The notes beneath the pieces were generated by a model that saw nothing but the letters and a program-made list of their open reading frames with translations, ran no database searches and was not told the origin of the DNA. Below, one piece after another: positions 35,480-45,088 of a stretch of DNA of 64,000 nucleotides. The translations under genes were made by a program, and so were the position numbers. Within the stretch, counting starts at the first letter, position 1. The number at the start of each line of letters is the position of its first letter. This stretch comes from Sphingomonas kaistensis (GTDB taxonomy: Bacteria; Pseudomonadota; Alphaproteobacteria; Sphingomonadales; Sphingomonadaceae): NCBI RefSeq assembly GCF_011927725.1, contig NZ_JAATJC010000001.1:434001-498000 (forward strand), written 5' to 3'.

Positions 35480-37369
35480 ATGACCCGCCTCGCCCTCCTC
35501 CTCGCGTCCGCCATTGCCCTCTCGGGCTGCCAGACACTTCCTTCCGGAACCTCCTCGGCCCCCGCGACGTCTCCGGTTCTCGCCACCGCCGACGCCGCCG
35601 ATCCCCACAGTTTCGCCCGGCCGCTCGAGGCGCGGGTCACGCATGTCGACCTCGACCTCCGCTTCGATTTCGCCGCCAGGGCGGTGGCAGGGACCGCGAC
35701 CCTCGACATCGACCGCCGGCCGACCGCCAGGGAGATCATTCTCGACAGCGACGGCTATCAGGTCAGCGCCGTCACCGACGCCGCGACCGGCGCACCGCTC
35801 GCCTTCGCGTTCGGCGCCGCGCAGAATGCGATCGGGCGGCCGCTGACGATCCAGCTTGCGCCCGGCACCCGCAAGATCCGCATCGCCTACACCGCCCGTG
35901 ATGCCGCCGCCCTGCAGTGGCTGACCCCCGAACAGACCGCCGGCAAGCGCCAGCCGTTCCTGTTCAGCCAGGGCCAGGCGATTCTCAACCGCAGCTGGAT
36001 CCCCACCCAGGACAGCCCCGGCATCCGCCAGACATGGGCGGCGCGCATCACGGTTCCGATGGGTCTCACCGCGGTGATGAGCGGCCTGAAGTCGGACGAG
36101 ATCATCGTCAGCACCGGCGGCACGCAGACCTTCGACTTCCGCATGGACAAGCCGGTCGCGCCCTATCTGATCGCGATCGCCATCGGCGACCTCAAGTTCC
36201 AGTCGCTTGGCGCCCGAACCGGCGTGTGGGCCGAGCCCGCCACGTTGCCCGCCGCGGCCCGGGAGCTCGAGGACACGGAAAAGATGGTCGAGACCGCCGA
36301 GCGGTTGTTCGGTCCCTATCGCTGGGGTCGCTACGACATGATCGTGCTGCCGCCCTCCTTCCCCTTCGGCGGGATGGAGAACCCGACCCTCACTTTCCTC
36401 ACCCCGACCTTCATCGCCGGCGACAAGAGCCTGGTCAGCCTGATCGCGCACGAACTGGCGCACAGCTGGTCGGGCAATCTTGCCACCAACGCGACCTGGG
36501 CCGACTTCTGGCTCAACGAGGGCACCACCACCTACGCCACCAGCCGAGTCGTCGAGGCGATTTACGGCAAGCGAGTCGCCGACCAGCAGATCGCGCTCGG
36601 GATCGACAGCCTCAACGGCGAGCTGAAGAACCTGCCAACCGCCGACACAAGGCTGGCGATCGATTTGCGTGGCCGCAGCCCCGACGACGGGCTGACCGAC
36701 ATCGCTTATGAAAAGGGCGCCGCCTTCCTGCGCATGATCGAGTCCAACGTCGGGCGCGATCGCTTCGACCCGTTCCTGCGCAAATGGTTCGACGAGCACG
36801 CGTTCCAGCCGGTCACCAGCGCGCAATTCCTCGCCGCCGTTCGCCGCGACCTGGTCCGCGGCGATGCCGCGCTCGAGCAGCTGCTCCAGCTCGACCGCTG
36901 GGTCTATGAGCCCGGCCTCCCCGCCAACGCCGTCCCGGCCGACGCCCAGGCCTTTGCCGAGGTCGACGCCGCCGTCGCGGCCCATGCCGGCGGCACCCTT
37001 CCGACCGCCGCCTGGGCCCGCTGGACCACCGACGAGCGGCTGCGCTTCCTCAATCGCCTGCCGCGCAAACAGGGCCGCGCCCGCCTCGACGCCCTCGACC
37101 GCGCGTTCGGGCTGGACGGGGTCGGCAATATGGAGGTGAAGTTCGCCTGGCTCAGCCTGGCGGTCGCCAACCGCTACGATCCGGCCGTGCCCTCGCTCGA
37201 AGCGTTTCTCGCCGCCCAAGGTCGCCGCAAGTTCGTCCGGCCGCTCTACCTCGCACTCAACAAGGACCAGAGCTGGGGCCGCCCGATCGCGCAGCGCACC
37301 TATCCACGCGCCCGGTCGCTCTACCACCCGCTGGTCAGCGGCGAGCTCGACAAGCTGTTCGGGCGCTAG
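35480..37369 (+). CDS. M1-family zinc aminopeptidase lipoprotein
   Basis: A 629-residue lipoprotein. The signal peptide MTRLALLLASAIALSGC has the lipobox LSGC (residues 14-17). The M1 exopeptidase motif is PFGGMENPTLTF, and the zinc motif HELAHSW is followed by the third ligand in WLNEGTTTY. The C-terminal armadillo domain (LTA4-hydrolase-like) is present. Likely periplasmic and used to degrade peptides. It is divergent from the adhesin across 246 bp that contain an AT-rich patch (around 35280-35310) suited to promoters. Confidence 0.93.
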   Translation: MTRLALLLASAIALSGCQTLPSGTSSAPATSPVLATADAADPHSFARPLEARVTHVDLDLRFDFAARAVAGTATLDIDRRPTAREIILDSDGYQVSAVTDAATGAPLAFAFGAAQNAIGRPLTIQLAPGTRKIRIAYTARDAAALQWLTPEQTAGKRQPFLFSQGQAILNRSWIPTQDSPGIRQTWAARITVPMGLTAVMSGLKSDEIIVSTGGTQTFDFRMDKPVAPYLIAIAIGDLKFQSLGARTGVWAEPATLPAAARELEDTEKMVETAERLFGPYRWGRYDMIVLPPSFPFGGMENPTLTFLTPTFIAGDKSLVSLIAHELAHSWSGNLATNATWADFWLNEGTTTYATSRVVEAIYGKRVADQQIALGIDSLNGELKNLPTADTRLAIDLRGRSPDDGLTDIAYEKGAAFLRMIESNVGRDRFDPFLRKWFDEHAFQPVTSAQFLAAVRRDLVRGDAALEQLLQLDRWVYEPGLPANAVPADAQAFAEVDAAVAAHAGGTLPTAAWARWTTDERLRFLNRLPRKQGRARLDALDRAFGLDGVGNMEVKFAWLSLAVANRYDPAVPSLEAFLAAQGRRKFVRPLYLALNKDQSWGRPIAQRTYPRARSLYHPLVSGELDKLFGR

Positions 37370-37393
37370 CGCTAAAGCCGCTTCGACGCAGAC

Positions 37394-37411
37394 ATTCACT
37401 CGTGAGAGAAT
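37394..37411. promoter_or_regulatory. palindrome upstream of the TonB receptor (putative TetR operator)
   Basis: ATTCACTCGTGAGAGAAT is an imperfect inverted repeat (ATTCnCTCnnGAGnGAAT), 79 bases before the receptor ATG. It matches at 13 of 18 positions the palindrome at 44330-44347 beside the TetR gene of the same block. A second short palindrome, GCAAGCTTGC, lies at 37419-37428. Confidence 0.55.
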
Positions 37412-37489
37412 TAGTGTTGCAAGCTTGCGAAAGTTGCGGCACCTTCCTCCCCATGGCGCCGTCTGGCGCTACCTTTGGAGGAGGGGACA

Positions 37490-39745
37490 ATGGGGATCCG
37501 CAATCGCCTGATCGGCGCGTCGATGGTCGCAATCGCCTGGACTGGCACCGCCTCGGCGCAGACGCCGCCGCCGGCTGATCCCGGAGCCTCGACCGAGCAG
37601 GCGGAAGCGCCTGCACCGACGCAGGGCGAGATCATCGTCACCGCCCGCCGCCGCAGCGAGAATCTCCAGCGCACGCCGCTGTCGGGCTCGGTCCTGTCCG
37701 GCACCGACCTTGCCGAAAAGGGCATCAGCAACGTCGATGCACTGCAGTTCGGCACCCCCAGCATCGTGGTCAACAACTTCGGCCAGGGGATCGACTTTAA
37801 CGTCCGCGGTATCGGCAAGGGCGAGCACAACACCCAGACCGCGACCGGCGTCATCACCTATCGCGATGGCGCACCGACCTTCCCCGGCTATTTCCAGCTC
37901 GAACCCTATTACGACGTCGCCAACGTCCAGGTCCTGCGCGGGCCGCAGGGCACGATCGTCGGCCAGAATGCGACCGGCGGCGCGGTGTTCGTCAACTCGA
38001 ACGACCCGATCATCGGCGGCGGCAATCGCGGCTACGTCAGCGCCAATGTCGGCAATTATTCGCAGGCCGGCTTCGAAGGCGCGGTCAACCTGCCGGTCAG
38101 TGACACCTTTGCCGCGCGCGTCGCCGTCTACGGGCTGCGCCGCGACGGCTTCTACGACATCACCGGCCCGGGCGGCGCGCCCTACACCGGCAACAATGGC
38201 GACCAGCGTCACATCGCCGGCCGCCTCAGTCTGTTGTGGAAGCCGTCGAGCCAGTTGACGATCCTGTCCAAGACCGACCTCGTCTACCTCGACATGGGCG
38301 GTTATCCGGCCACCCCGTTCCGCGATTATTACAAGAATTTCCCGATCGGCTCGTCGACGCCCAACCCGACCTATCGCGACCTCTACGACATCAGCCTCAA
38401 TTCGCCGCAGGAAGCCCGCGACAAATTCTACCGCACTATCCTGCGGGTGAATTACGAGTTCGCCGGCGGGATGCAGCTGCGCTCGGTCAGCGGCTATTCC
38501 AAGGGCAACACCAAATATCGTGCCGACCTCGACGGCACCGCCGCACTCACGCCCGTCACCGCCGACCGGACCTTCTTCGACAGCGTCGACGAGCGCCAGT
38601 TCAGCCAGGAAGTGACGCTGATCTCGCCCGACACCAGCCGCTTCACCTACCTGATCGGGGCCTTCGGGGCCTGGAACAAGTATGACTTCAAGGCTCCGTT
38701 CCAGTTCGTCAGCGACAACAGTTCGGCCCCAGGCGCGGCCAGCGAATATCGCCTGCAGGGCATCAACCCCAACCGCTCACTCGCAGCCTTCGGTCAGATC
38801 GGCTTCGCGCTGACCCCGCAGCTCAAGGTCGAACTGGGCGGTCGCTACACCGCCAGCCGCAGCCGCAACGACGTCGACATCCTGCAGTTCGGCGTGCCGC
38901 TGGTCGCCGAGCAGCTCACCAAGTCGGACGACTTTTCCTACAAGGCGTCGCTCGGCTGGGAAGCGAGCCGCGACCATTATGTTTATGGCTTCATCGCCAC
39001 CGGCTTCAAGCCGGGCGGCCTCAACGTTCCGGTGGGCCTCGGCACGCCGGCACCGTTCGGCCCCGAGACCGTGACCTCCTACGAGCTCGGCTGGAAGGGC
39101 TATTTCGCCAATCGCCGGATCCGCACCACCGTTGCGGCCTTCCACAACAGCTACAAGGACTTCCAGGTCATCATCGGCAACCCGACTCTGCCGGTGTTCG
39201 GGCTGGAAGTGAACGTGCCGGGCACGACCAAGATCACCGGCATCGAGGGCGAGATCGAGGCCCGCTTCGGCGCGCTCAGCCTCGGCCTCGGCATGAACGT
39301 GCTGAACAGCAAGATCGGCCGCTTCTTCGCGCTCGACCAGCGCGGGACGCTCAGCCTGTCGCCATGCCTCCCCGAGAGCGGCCCGGAAACCACGCTGTGC
39401 CGCAACCTCCAAGGCAACGACCAGACCTATGCGCCGAACTTCACCTTCAACGCCAATGCAAGCTACGACTTTGCGCTCGGCGGCGACACGGTGCTGACTC
39501 CGCGGGTGAATTTCGGACACATCGGCAAGCAGTGGGCGACCCTGTTCCAGAATCCTGCCCGCGGCGACCGGATCCCGGAGCGCAACATCGTCAACGCCCA
39601 GGTCGCGCTTCGCAGCGGCACCCTGACGCTGACCGCTTACTCGACCAATCTCACGGATCAGCATTTTCCGGCGGCGCTGAACAGCGGGCTCTATTTCGCG
39701 GGATCGCCGCGGCAATATGGCCTGAAAGTGCAGAAGTCCTTCTAA
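37490..39745 (+). CDS. TonB-dependent receptor
   Basis: A 751-residue outer-membrane active transporter. The start MGIRNRLIGASMVAIAW has GGAGGAGGGG just upstream. A signal peptide ends near ASAQ (about residue 24), and a TonB-box-like segment GEIIVTARRR lies at about 46-55. The plug domain (about 55-180) contains VQVLRGPQGTIVGQNATGGAV. The 22-strand barrel ends in Phe (GLKVQKSF). Of the sphingomonad type that often imports plant- or xenobiotic-derived organic molecules. The acyl-CoA synthetase gene follows after 67 bp. Confidence 0.93.
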   Translation: MGIRNRLIGASMVAIAWTGTASAQTPPPADPGASTEQAEAPAPTQGEIIVTARRRSENLQRTPLSGSVLSGTDLAEKGISNVDALQFGTPSIVVNNFGQGIDFNVRGIGKGEHNTQTATGVITYRDGAPTFPGYFQLEPYYDVANVQVLRGPQGTIVGQNATGGAVFVNSNDPIIGGGNRGYVSANVGNYSQAGFEGAVNLPVSDTFAARVAVYGLRRDGFYDITGPGGAPYTGNNGDQRHIAGRLSLLWKPSSQLTILSKTDLVYLDMGGYPATPFRDYYKNFPIGSSTPNPTYRDLYDISLNSPQEARDKFYRTILRVNYEFAGGMQLRSVSGYSKGNTKYRADLDGTAALTPVTADRTFFDSVDERQFSQEVTLISPDTSRFTYLIGAFGAWNKYDFKAPFQFVSDNSSAPGAASEYRLQGINPNRSLAAFGQIGFALTPQLKVELGGRYTASRSRNDVDILQFGVPLVAEQLTKSDDFSYKASLGWEASRDHYVYGFIATGFKPGGLNVPVGLGTPAPFGPETVTSYELGWKGYFANRRIRTTVAAFHNSYKDFQVIIGNPTLPVFGLEVNVPGTTKITGIEGEIEARFGALSLGLGMNVLNSKIGRFFALDQRGTLSLSPCLPESGPETTLCRNLQGNDQTYAPNFTFNANASYDFALGGDTVLTPRVNFGHIGKQWATLFQNPARGDRIPERNIVNAQVALRSGTLTLTAYSTNLTDQHFPAALNSGLYFAGSPRQYGLKVQKSF

Positions 39746-39812
39746 GCCGCACCCTCTTCCGGGATGCGCACGCCCTTCGCGGCGCATCCCGGTCATCCTC
39801 CGGGCGAGCACC

Positions 39813-41351
39813 ATGCAAGACTATCCGCTGACGGTAGATCGCTTCCTGACGCATGCCGCCAAATGGTTCGGCACGCGGCACATCGTGTCGGCCCGCCCCG
39901 ACGGCGCGGCCGAGCGCACCACCTATGCCGAGGTGCAGAAACACGCCAATCGGCTGTCGGGGGCGCTTGCCGGCCTTGGCGTCGGCGAGGGAAGCCGGGT
40001 GGCGTCGCTGGCCTGGAACAGCCGCCACCATTTCGAGCTCTACTTCGCGGTGATGGGAATGGGCGCGGTCTGCCACACGCTCAACCCGCGCCTGACCGCC
40101 GCCCAGCTTGCGGCCATGGTGACCGAAGCCGACGACAGGGTTCTCGCCGTTGCCGCTGACCTCCTGCCGCTTGGCGAGGAGCTGATGGCGCTGTGCGCCG
40201 GGCTCCGCCACCTGATCATCCTCGATAAAAGCGGCGCCGGCTCGCTCGACGAACTGCTGGAACAGTCCGGCAGCCCCTATGCCTGGGGCCGGTTCGACGA
40301 GCAGACGATGGCCGGCCTCTGCTACACGTCGGGGACGACCGGGGCGCCGAAGGGCGTTCCCTACACCCACCGCTCCAATTACCTCCACACCCTGCGCGCG
40401 CTCGGTGCCGACGTGGTCGGCCTGACCGCCAGCGACACCCTGCTGCTCGCGGTGCCGATGTTCCACGCCAATGGCTGGGGCCTGCCCTTCGCAGCGCCTG
40501 CGGTGGGGGCCAAGCTGGTGCTCCCCGGCCGCCAGCTCGACGGCGCCAGCCTCGCCCGGCTGATGTCCGAGGAAGAGGTCACGGTCGCGGTCGGCGTGCA
40601 GACCGTATGGCTCGGCTTGCTCGACCATCTCGAGCGCAGCGGGACTAGTTTACCGAAGCTGGAGCGCGTGCTGATCGGCGGCTCCAATTGCCCCGAAGCG
40701 CTGCTCCGCCGGCTCGAGCAAGGGCTTGGCGCGCGGGTCCAGACCAGCTGGGGAATGACCGAGCTATCGCCGATCGGGACCATGTCGCCGCCCGGCGAAG
40801 CGGCCACCGCAGGGACCTCCGGACGACCCGCCATCGGCCTCGACCTCAAGCTGACCGACGAGCATGGCGCGACGCTGGCCGACCAGCGCGGGCAACAGGG
40901 CCACCTCAAGGTCCGCGGTGCAAGCGTCCTAGACCGCTACCTCGGCGCCGACAGCGACGCGTTGGACGACGAGGGCTATTTCGACACCGGTGACCTCGCC
41001 CTGATCGACGAGAGCGGCAACCTCATCATCTGCGGTCGCTCCAAGGATTTGATCAAATCGGGCGGCGAGTGGATCAATCCCGCCGAGATCGAGGCGATCG
41101 TCGGGGACCATCCGTCGATCCGGCACGTCGCGGTGATCGGCCGGAGCGATCCGCGCTGGGGCGAACGTCCGCTGATGGTGGTCGAACGCTCGGCCGGCGG
41201 CGAGGTGGCGGAGCTGCTCGCCCTGCTCAAGGGCCGGGTCGCCGACTGGTGGATCCCGGACCGGGTGATCGAGGTCGCTGCCATGCCGCTCGCCACCACC
41301 GGCAAGATCGACAAGCAGCGCCTGCGCGCCGACTACGCCAGCGCGGCCTGA
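39813..41351 (+). CDS. AMP-forming acyl-CoA synthetase
   Basis: A 512-residue ANL-superfamily ligase that activates a carboxylic acid through an acyl-AMP to its CoA thioester. The P-loop is CYTSGTTGAPKGVPYTHRS (near residues 170-188). Further motifs are SWGMTELSPIG, GYFDTGDLALID, GRSKDLIKSGGEWINPAEIE and the C-terminal catalytic lysine in ATTGKIDKQRL. It resembles medium/long-chain fatty-acid or aromatic-acid ligases. Being in a block with a receptor, an MFS transporter and an esterase, it may activate the acid released by ester hydrolysis. Confidence 0.9.
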   Translation: MQDYPLTVDRFLTHAAKWFGTRHIVSARPDGAAERTTYAEVQKHANRLSGALAGLGVGEGSRVASLAWNSRHHFELYFAVMGMGAVCHTLNPRLTAAQLAAMVTEADDRVLAVAADLLPLGEELMALCAGLRHLIILDKSGAGSLDELLEQSGSPYAWGRFDEQTMAGLCYTSGTTGAPKGVPYTHRSNYLHTLRALGADVVGLTASDTLLLAVPMFHANGWGLPFAAPAVGAKLVLPGRQLDGASLARLMSEEEVTVAVGVQTVWLGLLDHLERSGTSLPKLERVLIGGSNCPEALLRRLEQGLGARVQTSWGMTELSPIGTMSPPGEAATAGTSGRPAIGLDLKLTDEHGATLADQRGQQGHLKVRGASVLDRYLGADSDALDDEGYFDTGDLALIDESGNLIICGRSKDLIKSGGEWINPAEIEAIVGDHPSIRHVAVIGRSDPRWGERPLMVVERSAGGEVAELLALLKGRVADWWIPDRVIEVAAMPLATTGKIDKQRLRADYASAA

Positions 41352-41353
41352 AC

Positions 41354-42967
41354 TCAGCAGCCGGCGGCGGGCGGCGCGATCTCCGGCGCAAGCACACCGA
41401 CGTTCCAGTTCCAGCCGTCCTTGCCTGCCGCGCGGCGGCGGCACATCACCGTCTCGTTGAACTCGAACATGCCCGGGAACAGGTCGCGCTCGATCGTCGG
41501 TGTTTGCGCGAACCACAGGTAATTCTGCGCCGTGCCATAAGCCGGCCAGGCGGGCGCCCCTTGGGCTACCGGCCGGCCGGTGCGCACGAAGCTGGTCCAA
41601 TAGTCGATCATGGTGTCCGACAAGCGCCGCTCTGCCGCCGTTGCCGGCACCTTGGGCCAGCGCGGCGGCGTCCCGTCGAAGGTGCCCCAGGTGTAGGGCA
41701 GCTCGGACGCGTGAAAGGCATGCAACCCGGCCTCGTCCGCAGCCGGATAGCCATGATCGAACAGGTAGAGATAAGCGCGCTGACCGACTGCGGTCTGCTT
41801 GCGCGCAAGCCGCTCGGAGGTCCAGCCGTACAGGCTGTCGCGGGTCGCGGCGATCGTGCTTTCGGCATGGTCGGCGCTCGGGTAGAGCCGGAGGAAGGCG
41901 GGCGCGAGGTCGCGATAGCGGCCCGTGATCTCGCGCTCATAGTCGGCCGGACTGGCGGCGTTCTTCGGAGCCAGCATCCGCAGCGAGCGGATTTCGCCCT
42001 GGTTGAAGCCGGCCAGCACCGGCACCCGCGCCTGTTGTCCGCGGTCGAAGGCGTCGACCATCTGCTGCGGCAGGACCTCGCCATCGACCACGCCGAACGG
42101 AAAGAACCCGCCCGCGGTCGCCGCGATGGTCAGCGCCGCCGGGTCCAGTTTGCGCATCTGCGCGATGGATGGGGCCTTTAGCGCCTGGCCGAGCAACTGG
42201 CCGCCGACCTCCCACGCCGGAAGCCCGAAGCGCGCGCGCTTCAGCTCGGGCATGGAGATCATGTAGGAGCTTTGCGCGATCGCCCCGCGAAACAGTCCGC
42301 GCGCCTGCGGCGAGGTCATCAGGTAGAGCGCGCTGAGGCCGCCCGCGGATTCGCCCGCAATCGTCACCTTGGCCGGATCGCCGCCGAACGCCGCGATGTT
42401 TTTCCGCACCCAGCGCAGGGCCGCGATCTGGTCCATCAGCCCGTAATTGCCCGACCGGCCGGTCGCATTCTCCTTGCCGAGGTCGGGATGGGCGAGCCAC
42501 CCGAGCACGCCGAGGCGATAATTGATCGAGACTACCACGATGCCGCGCTCGGCCAGCCGCTGCCCGTCGTACAGCGCCTCGCGGCTGCTTCCGGTCAGCA
42601 GCGATCCGCCGTGAATCCACACCATCACCGGCGCGTTGCGGGCCTTGGCCGGGGTCCAGATGTTGAGCGACAGGCAATCCTCGCTCATCGGCAAGGTGAC
42701 GCCATTGTAGATGTTGGGCGCACCGCCCGACGGCTGCACGCAGGCCGGTCCGAAGGCGGTCGTGGCACGCTCGCCGCTCCACCGCTCGAGCGCCGCGGGC
42801 GGGCGCCAGCGCAGGTCGCCGACCGGCGGCTTGGCATAGGGAATGCCCTTGAACACGCTAAGGCTGCCCGAGGTCGTGCCGCGCACGGTCCCGGCCGGGG
42901 CGTTCACGACCTGCGCCGCGGCAGGACTCGCGGCGATCATCGCGAGGGAAAACAGCAGCTTGCTCAT
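41354..42967 (-). CDS. type-B carboxylesterase, exported
   Basis: A 537-residue carboxylesterase. The signal peptide MSKLLFSLAMIAASPAAAQ targets it to the periplasm. Motifs are the oxyanion-hole VWIHGGSL, the nucleophile elbow GESAGG (Ser near residue 200), EDCLSLNIWTP, and the acidic and His residues in the C-terminal half (ASELPYTW). It hydrolyses carboxylic esters. Its ATG overlaps the MFS stop (ATGA), so the transporter and esterase form one operon divergent from the tetR gene. Confidence 0.92.
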   Translation of the reverse strand: MSKLLFSLAMIAASPAAAQVVNAPAGTVRGTTSGSLSVFKGIPYAKPPVGDLRWRPPAALERWSGERATTAFGPACVQPSGGAPNIYNGVTLPMSEDCLSLNIWTPAKARNAPVMVWIHGGSLLTGSSREALYDGQRLAERGIVVVSINYRLGVLGWLAHPDLGKENATGRSGNYGLMDQIAALRWVRKNIAAFGGDPAKVTIAGESAGGLSALYLMTSPQARGLFRGAIAQSSYMISMPELKRARFGLPAWEVGGQLLGQALKAPSIAQMRKLDPAALTIAATAGGFFPFGVVDGEVLPQQMVDAFDRGQQARVPVLAGFNQGEIRSLRMLAPKNAASPADYEREITGRYRDLAPAFLRLYPSADHAESTIAATRDSLYGWTSERLARKQTAVGQRAYLYLFDHGYPAADEAGLHAFHASELPYTWGTFDGTPPRWPKVPATAAERRLSDTMIDYWTSFVRTGRPVAQGAPAWPAYGTAQNYLWFAQTPTIERDLFPGMFEFNETVMCRRRAAGKDGWNWNVGVLAPEIAPPAAGC

Positions 42968-44262
42968 GCCCGGGCTTCCTCTTGCCGCCCAAGAGTTCGT
43001 GCGAGGCGCAGGAACAAGGCGATGGCGATCACGTAGAAGGGTGTCAGCGTGTACAGCGCAAGCTGCAGGCTGTTGGTGGACCCGCGCGCCGCGAACCAGT
43101 CGCTCGCCGCGCCCACCCAGGTCGGCCCGAGCCCGAGGCCGATAAAGTTCATCACCAGCAGCAGCAGGGCCCCCGCCAGCACGCGCCGGTTGGGGGCGCT
43201 TTCCTCCTGCACAAGCGTGACCGAGCAGGACAGGTAGAAATAGTTGAAGAACATGACCACCGTCAGCAGCGCCAGCGCAAGCGGCCACGACGGCGCCCAC
43301 ACGAAGGCGAGATAGAAGGGCATGGCGATTGCCAGCGAGGCGGCGGGCAGGATCGCGAAGCCGCGGCGGCTGGCCCGCGTCACCTTGTCGATGATCCGAC
43401 CCGACGCCAGCATCCCGCCGCCCATGCCGACCACAATCACCAGCGCATACCAGATCGCGACTTCGGACAGGGTCATGCCCTTTTCCCGCATCAGGAACAG
43501 CACCGCGAAATTGCCCAGGCCATAAGTCACGAACTGGGTCGCGCCGCTGCCGAAGGCGGCGAGGCTCAGCACCGGATTGGCGAAGAAGGACTTCACCGTA
43601 CCCCAGAAGGGCGCATGGCCCATCGGCTCACCGACCCGCCCGTCGCTCGCGCCCTTGGCCGGTTCGGGCACCAAGAACGGCAGCGCCAGCGCGGTGACGA
43701 TCCCGACCACCCCGATCCCGATAAAGGCATCGCGCCAGTTGAAGGCGGCGGCGATCGACGCGCCCAGCGCGATTCCCAGCGCGGCCCCGATCGGCGGTCC
43801 CAGATTGTAGATTCCGAACGCCATGCCGCGGCGGCCCGGCGGGAAGGTATCGGTGATCAGCGCATAGGAGGGCGGAACGCCGCCAGCCTCGCCGAACCCG
43901 ACCGTCATTCGCGCCAGCGCCAGCTGCGGATAGGTCCGCGCCAGCCCGCAGGCGATCGTCGCCGCGCTCCAGATCCCGCAGGCTAGGCTCAGCACCGCGA
44001 CCCGGTTGGTGCGGTCGGCAACCCAGCTGACCGGGATGGCGATGAAGCAATAGAACATCGCGAAATAGAGCCCGCCCAGAAGCCCCAATTGCCCGTCGGT
44101 GATCTGCAATTCGTCCTGGATCGGCTTGGCGAGGATCGCCAGCAGCTGCCGGTCGAGGAAGTTCAGCACGTATACAAAGGTGAGGGTGATCAGGATCACG
44201 CTCGGGCTTCGGCGCCGGGCCGGTGCCGCGCCTGTGCCTATCTGCTCCGCCTGAACGCTCAT
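42964..44262 (-). CDS. MFS transporter (spinster-like)
   Basis: A 432-residue protein with 12 predicted membrane helices. The N-terminal signature is YVLNFLDRQLLAILAKPIQDEL, the intracellular loop 2-3 motif is GLYFAMFYCFIAIPVSWVADRTNR, and FGEAGGVPPSYALITDTFPPGRRG follows. This branch is common in sphingomonads next to catabolic genes, where it imports organic acids or related compounds. First gene of an operon with the exported esterase, with its promoter and a TetR-type palindrome upstream. Confidence 0.9.
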   Translation of the reverse strand: MSVQAEQIGTGAAPARRRSPSVILITLTFVYVLNFLDRQLLAILAKPIQDELQITDGQLGLLGGLYFAMFYCFIAIPVSWVADRTNRVAVLSLACGIWSAATIACGLARTYPQLALARMTVGFGEAGGVPPSYALITDTFPPGRRGMAFGIYNLGPPIGAALGIALGASIAAAFNWRDAFIGIGVVGIVTALALPFLVPEPAKGASDGRVGEPMGHAPFWGTVKSFFANPVLSLAAFGSGATQFVTYGLGNFAVLFLMREKGMTLSEVAIWYALVIVVGMGGGMLASGRIIDKVTRASRRGFAILPAASLAIAMPFYLAFVWAPSWPLALALLTVVMFFNYFYLSCSVTLVQEESAPNRRVLAGALLLLVMNFIGLGLGPTWVGAASDWFAARGSTNSLQLALYTLTPFYVIAIALFLRLARTLGRQEEARA

Positions 44263-44293
44263 AAGCCGCCGACGCCTCCACTGCCTTCGGGCG

Positions 44294-44324
44294 ATAATGG
44301 ACAGCAGCCGACTGCCTAAGTCAA
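44294..44324 (-). promoter_or_regulatory. promoter of the MFS-esterase operon
   Basis: On the minus strand TTGACT (44324-44319) and CATTAT (44299-44294) are spaced by 19 bases, leaving about 30 bases to the MFS start codon at 44262. The putative TetR operator lies six bases upstream of the -35. The spacing is longer than ideal, so the assignment is tentative. Confidence 0.45.
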
Positions 44325-44329
44325 TGCAC

Positions 44330-44347
44330 GCTCACTCGCGTGTGAAT
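44330..44347. promoter_or_regulatory. palindrome between MFS and tetR genes (putative TetR operator)
   Basis: GCTCACTCGCGTGTGAAT contains TCACnCG/CGnGTGA dyad symmetry and matches the site at 37394-37411 at 13 of 18 bases. It sits in the divergent intergenic region of the MFS operon and the TetR gene, the usual place for an autoregulated TetR operator. Confidence 0.6.
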
Positions 44348-44406
44348 ATCTTTTGAAGCGGCTCAGGCGGCTTGACCAATGCTGCGGCGCAGCACAGGAC
44401 AGGGGC

Positions 44407-45084
44407 GTGACCGAGGCAGTCAAACCCGTTCGCCGCTCCCGCAAGGCCGAGCAACGCGCCGAGACGATGGAAGCCATCTACGACGCCGCCGAAGAGCTGT
44501 TTTCCAAGCACGGGCTGCACGGCGTCACCTTGAAGGACGTCGCCAAGCAGGTCGGGGTCCACCACACGCTGCTCAACTATTATTTCAGCGACAAGAAGGC
44601 GCTGTTCGACGCCGTCTTCGCCCGCCGCGCGGTGGTCACCAGCGATCGGCGAATGAAGGCGCTCGACGATTACGAGGCCTCGGTCGGCGACAAGGTCACG
44701 GTGGAAGGCGCGCTTCACGCGTTTCTGGATACCGACCTCGACACCTACATCAGCGGCGGCGAGGGGTGGCGCAATTATGCCAAGCTCGGCGCGCAGGTCG
44801 CCAACACCCCGGAATGGGGCGCCGACCTGATGGACCAGCATTTCGATCCCGTCGTCCTGCGGCTGATCGACCTGCTGCAGCGGGCGCTGCCGAACTGTTC
44901 CCGCTCCGACATCTTCTGGGGCTATCACTTCGTCACCGGCGCGCTGATGCTGACCCTCGCCCGCACCGGCCGCATCGACAAGCTATCGGGTGGCCTGTGC
45001 CGGTCGGACGACTTCCACGCGGTAAAGGACCGCATGGCCCGCTTCATGGCCGCCGGCTTCCGCGAGATCTGCGCGCAGGACTAG
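44407..45084 (+). CDS. TetR/AcrR-family transcriptional regulator
   Basis: A 225-residue regulator starting at GTG 44407 (MTEAVKPVRRSRKAEQRAET); an in-frame TTG at 44353 is a less likely start. The N-terminal helix-turn-helix (about 18-65) reads FSKHGLHGVTLKDVAKQVGVHHTLLNYYFSDKKALF. The ligand-binding domain carries no recognised signature. It is divergent from the MFS-esterase operon. A shared palindrome suggests it controls that operon, itself and the TonB receptor operon. Confidence 0.9.
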   Translation: MTEAVKPVRRSRKAEQRAETMEAIYDAAEELFSKHGLHGVTLKDVAKQVGVHHTLLNYYFSDKKALFDAVFARRAVVTSDRRMKALDDYEASVGDKVTVEGALHAFLDTDLDTYISGGEGWRNYAKLGAQVANTPEWGADLMDQHFDPVVLRLIDLLQRALPNCSRSDIFWGYHFVTGALMLTLARTGRIDKLSGGLCRSDDFHAVKDRMARFMAAGFREICAQD

Positions 45085-45088
45085 GCGA

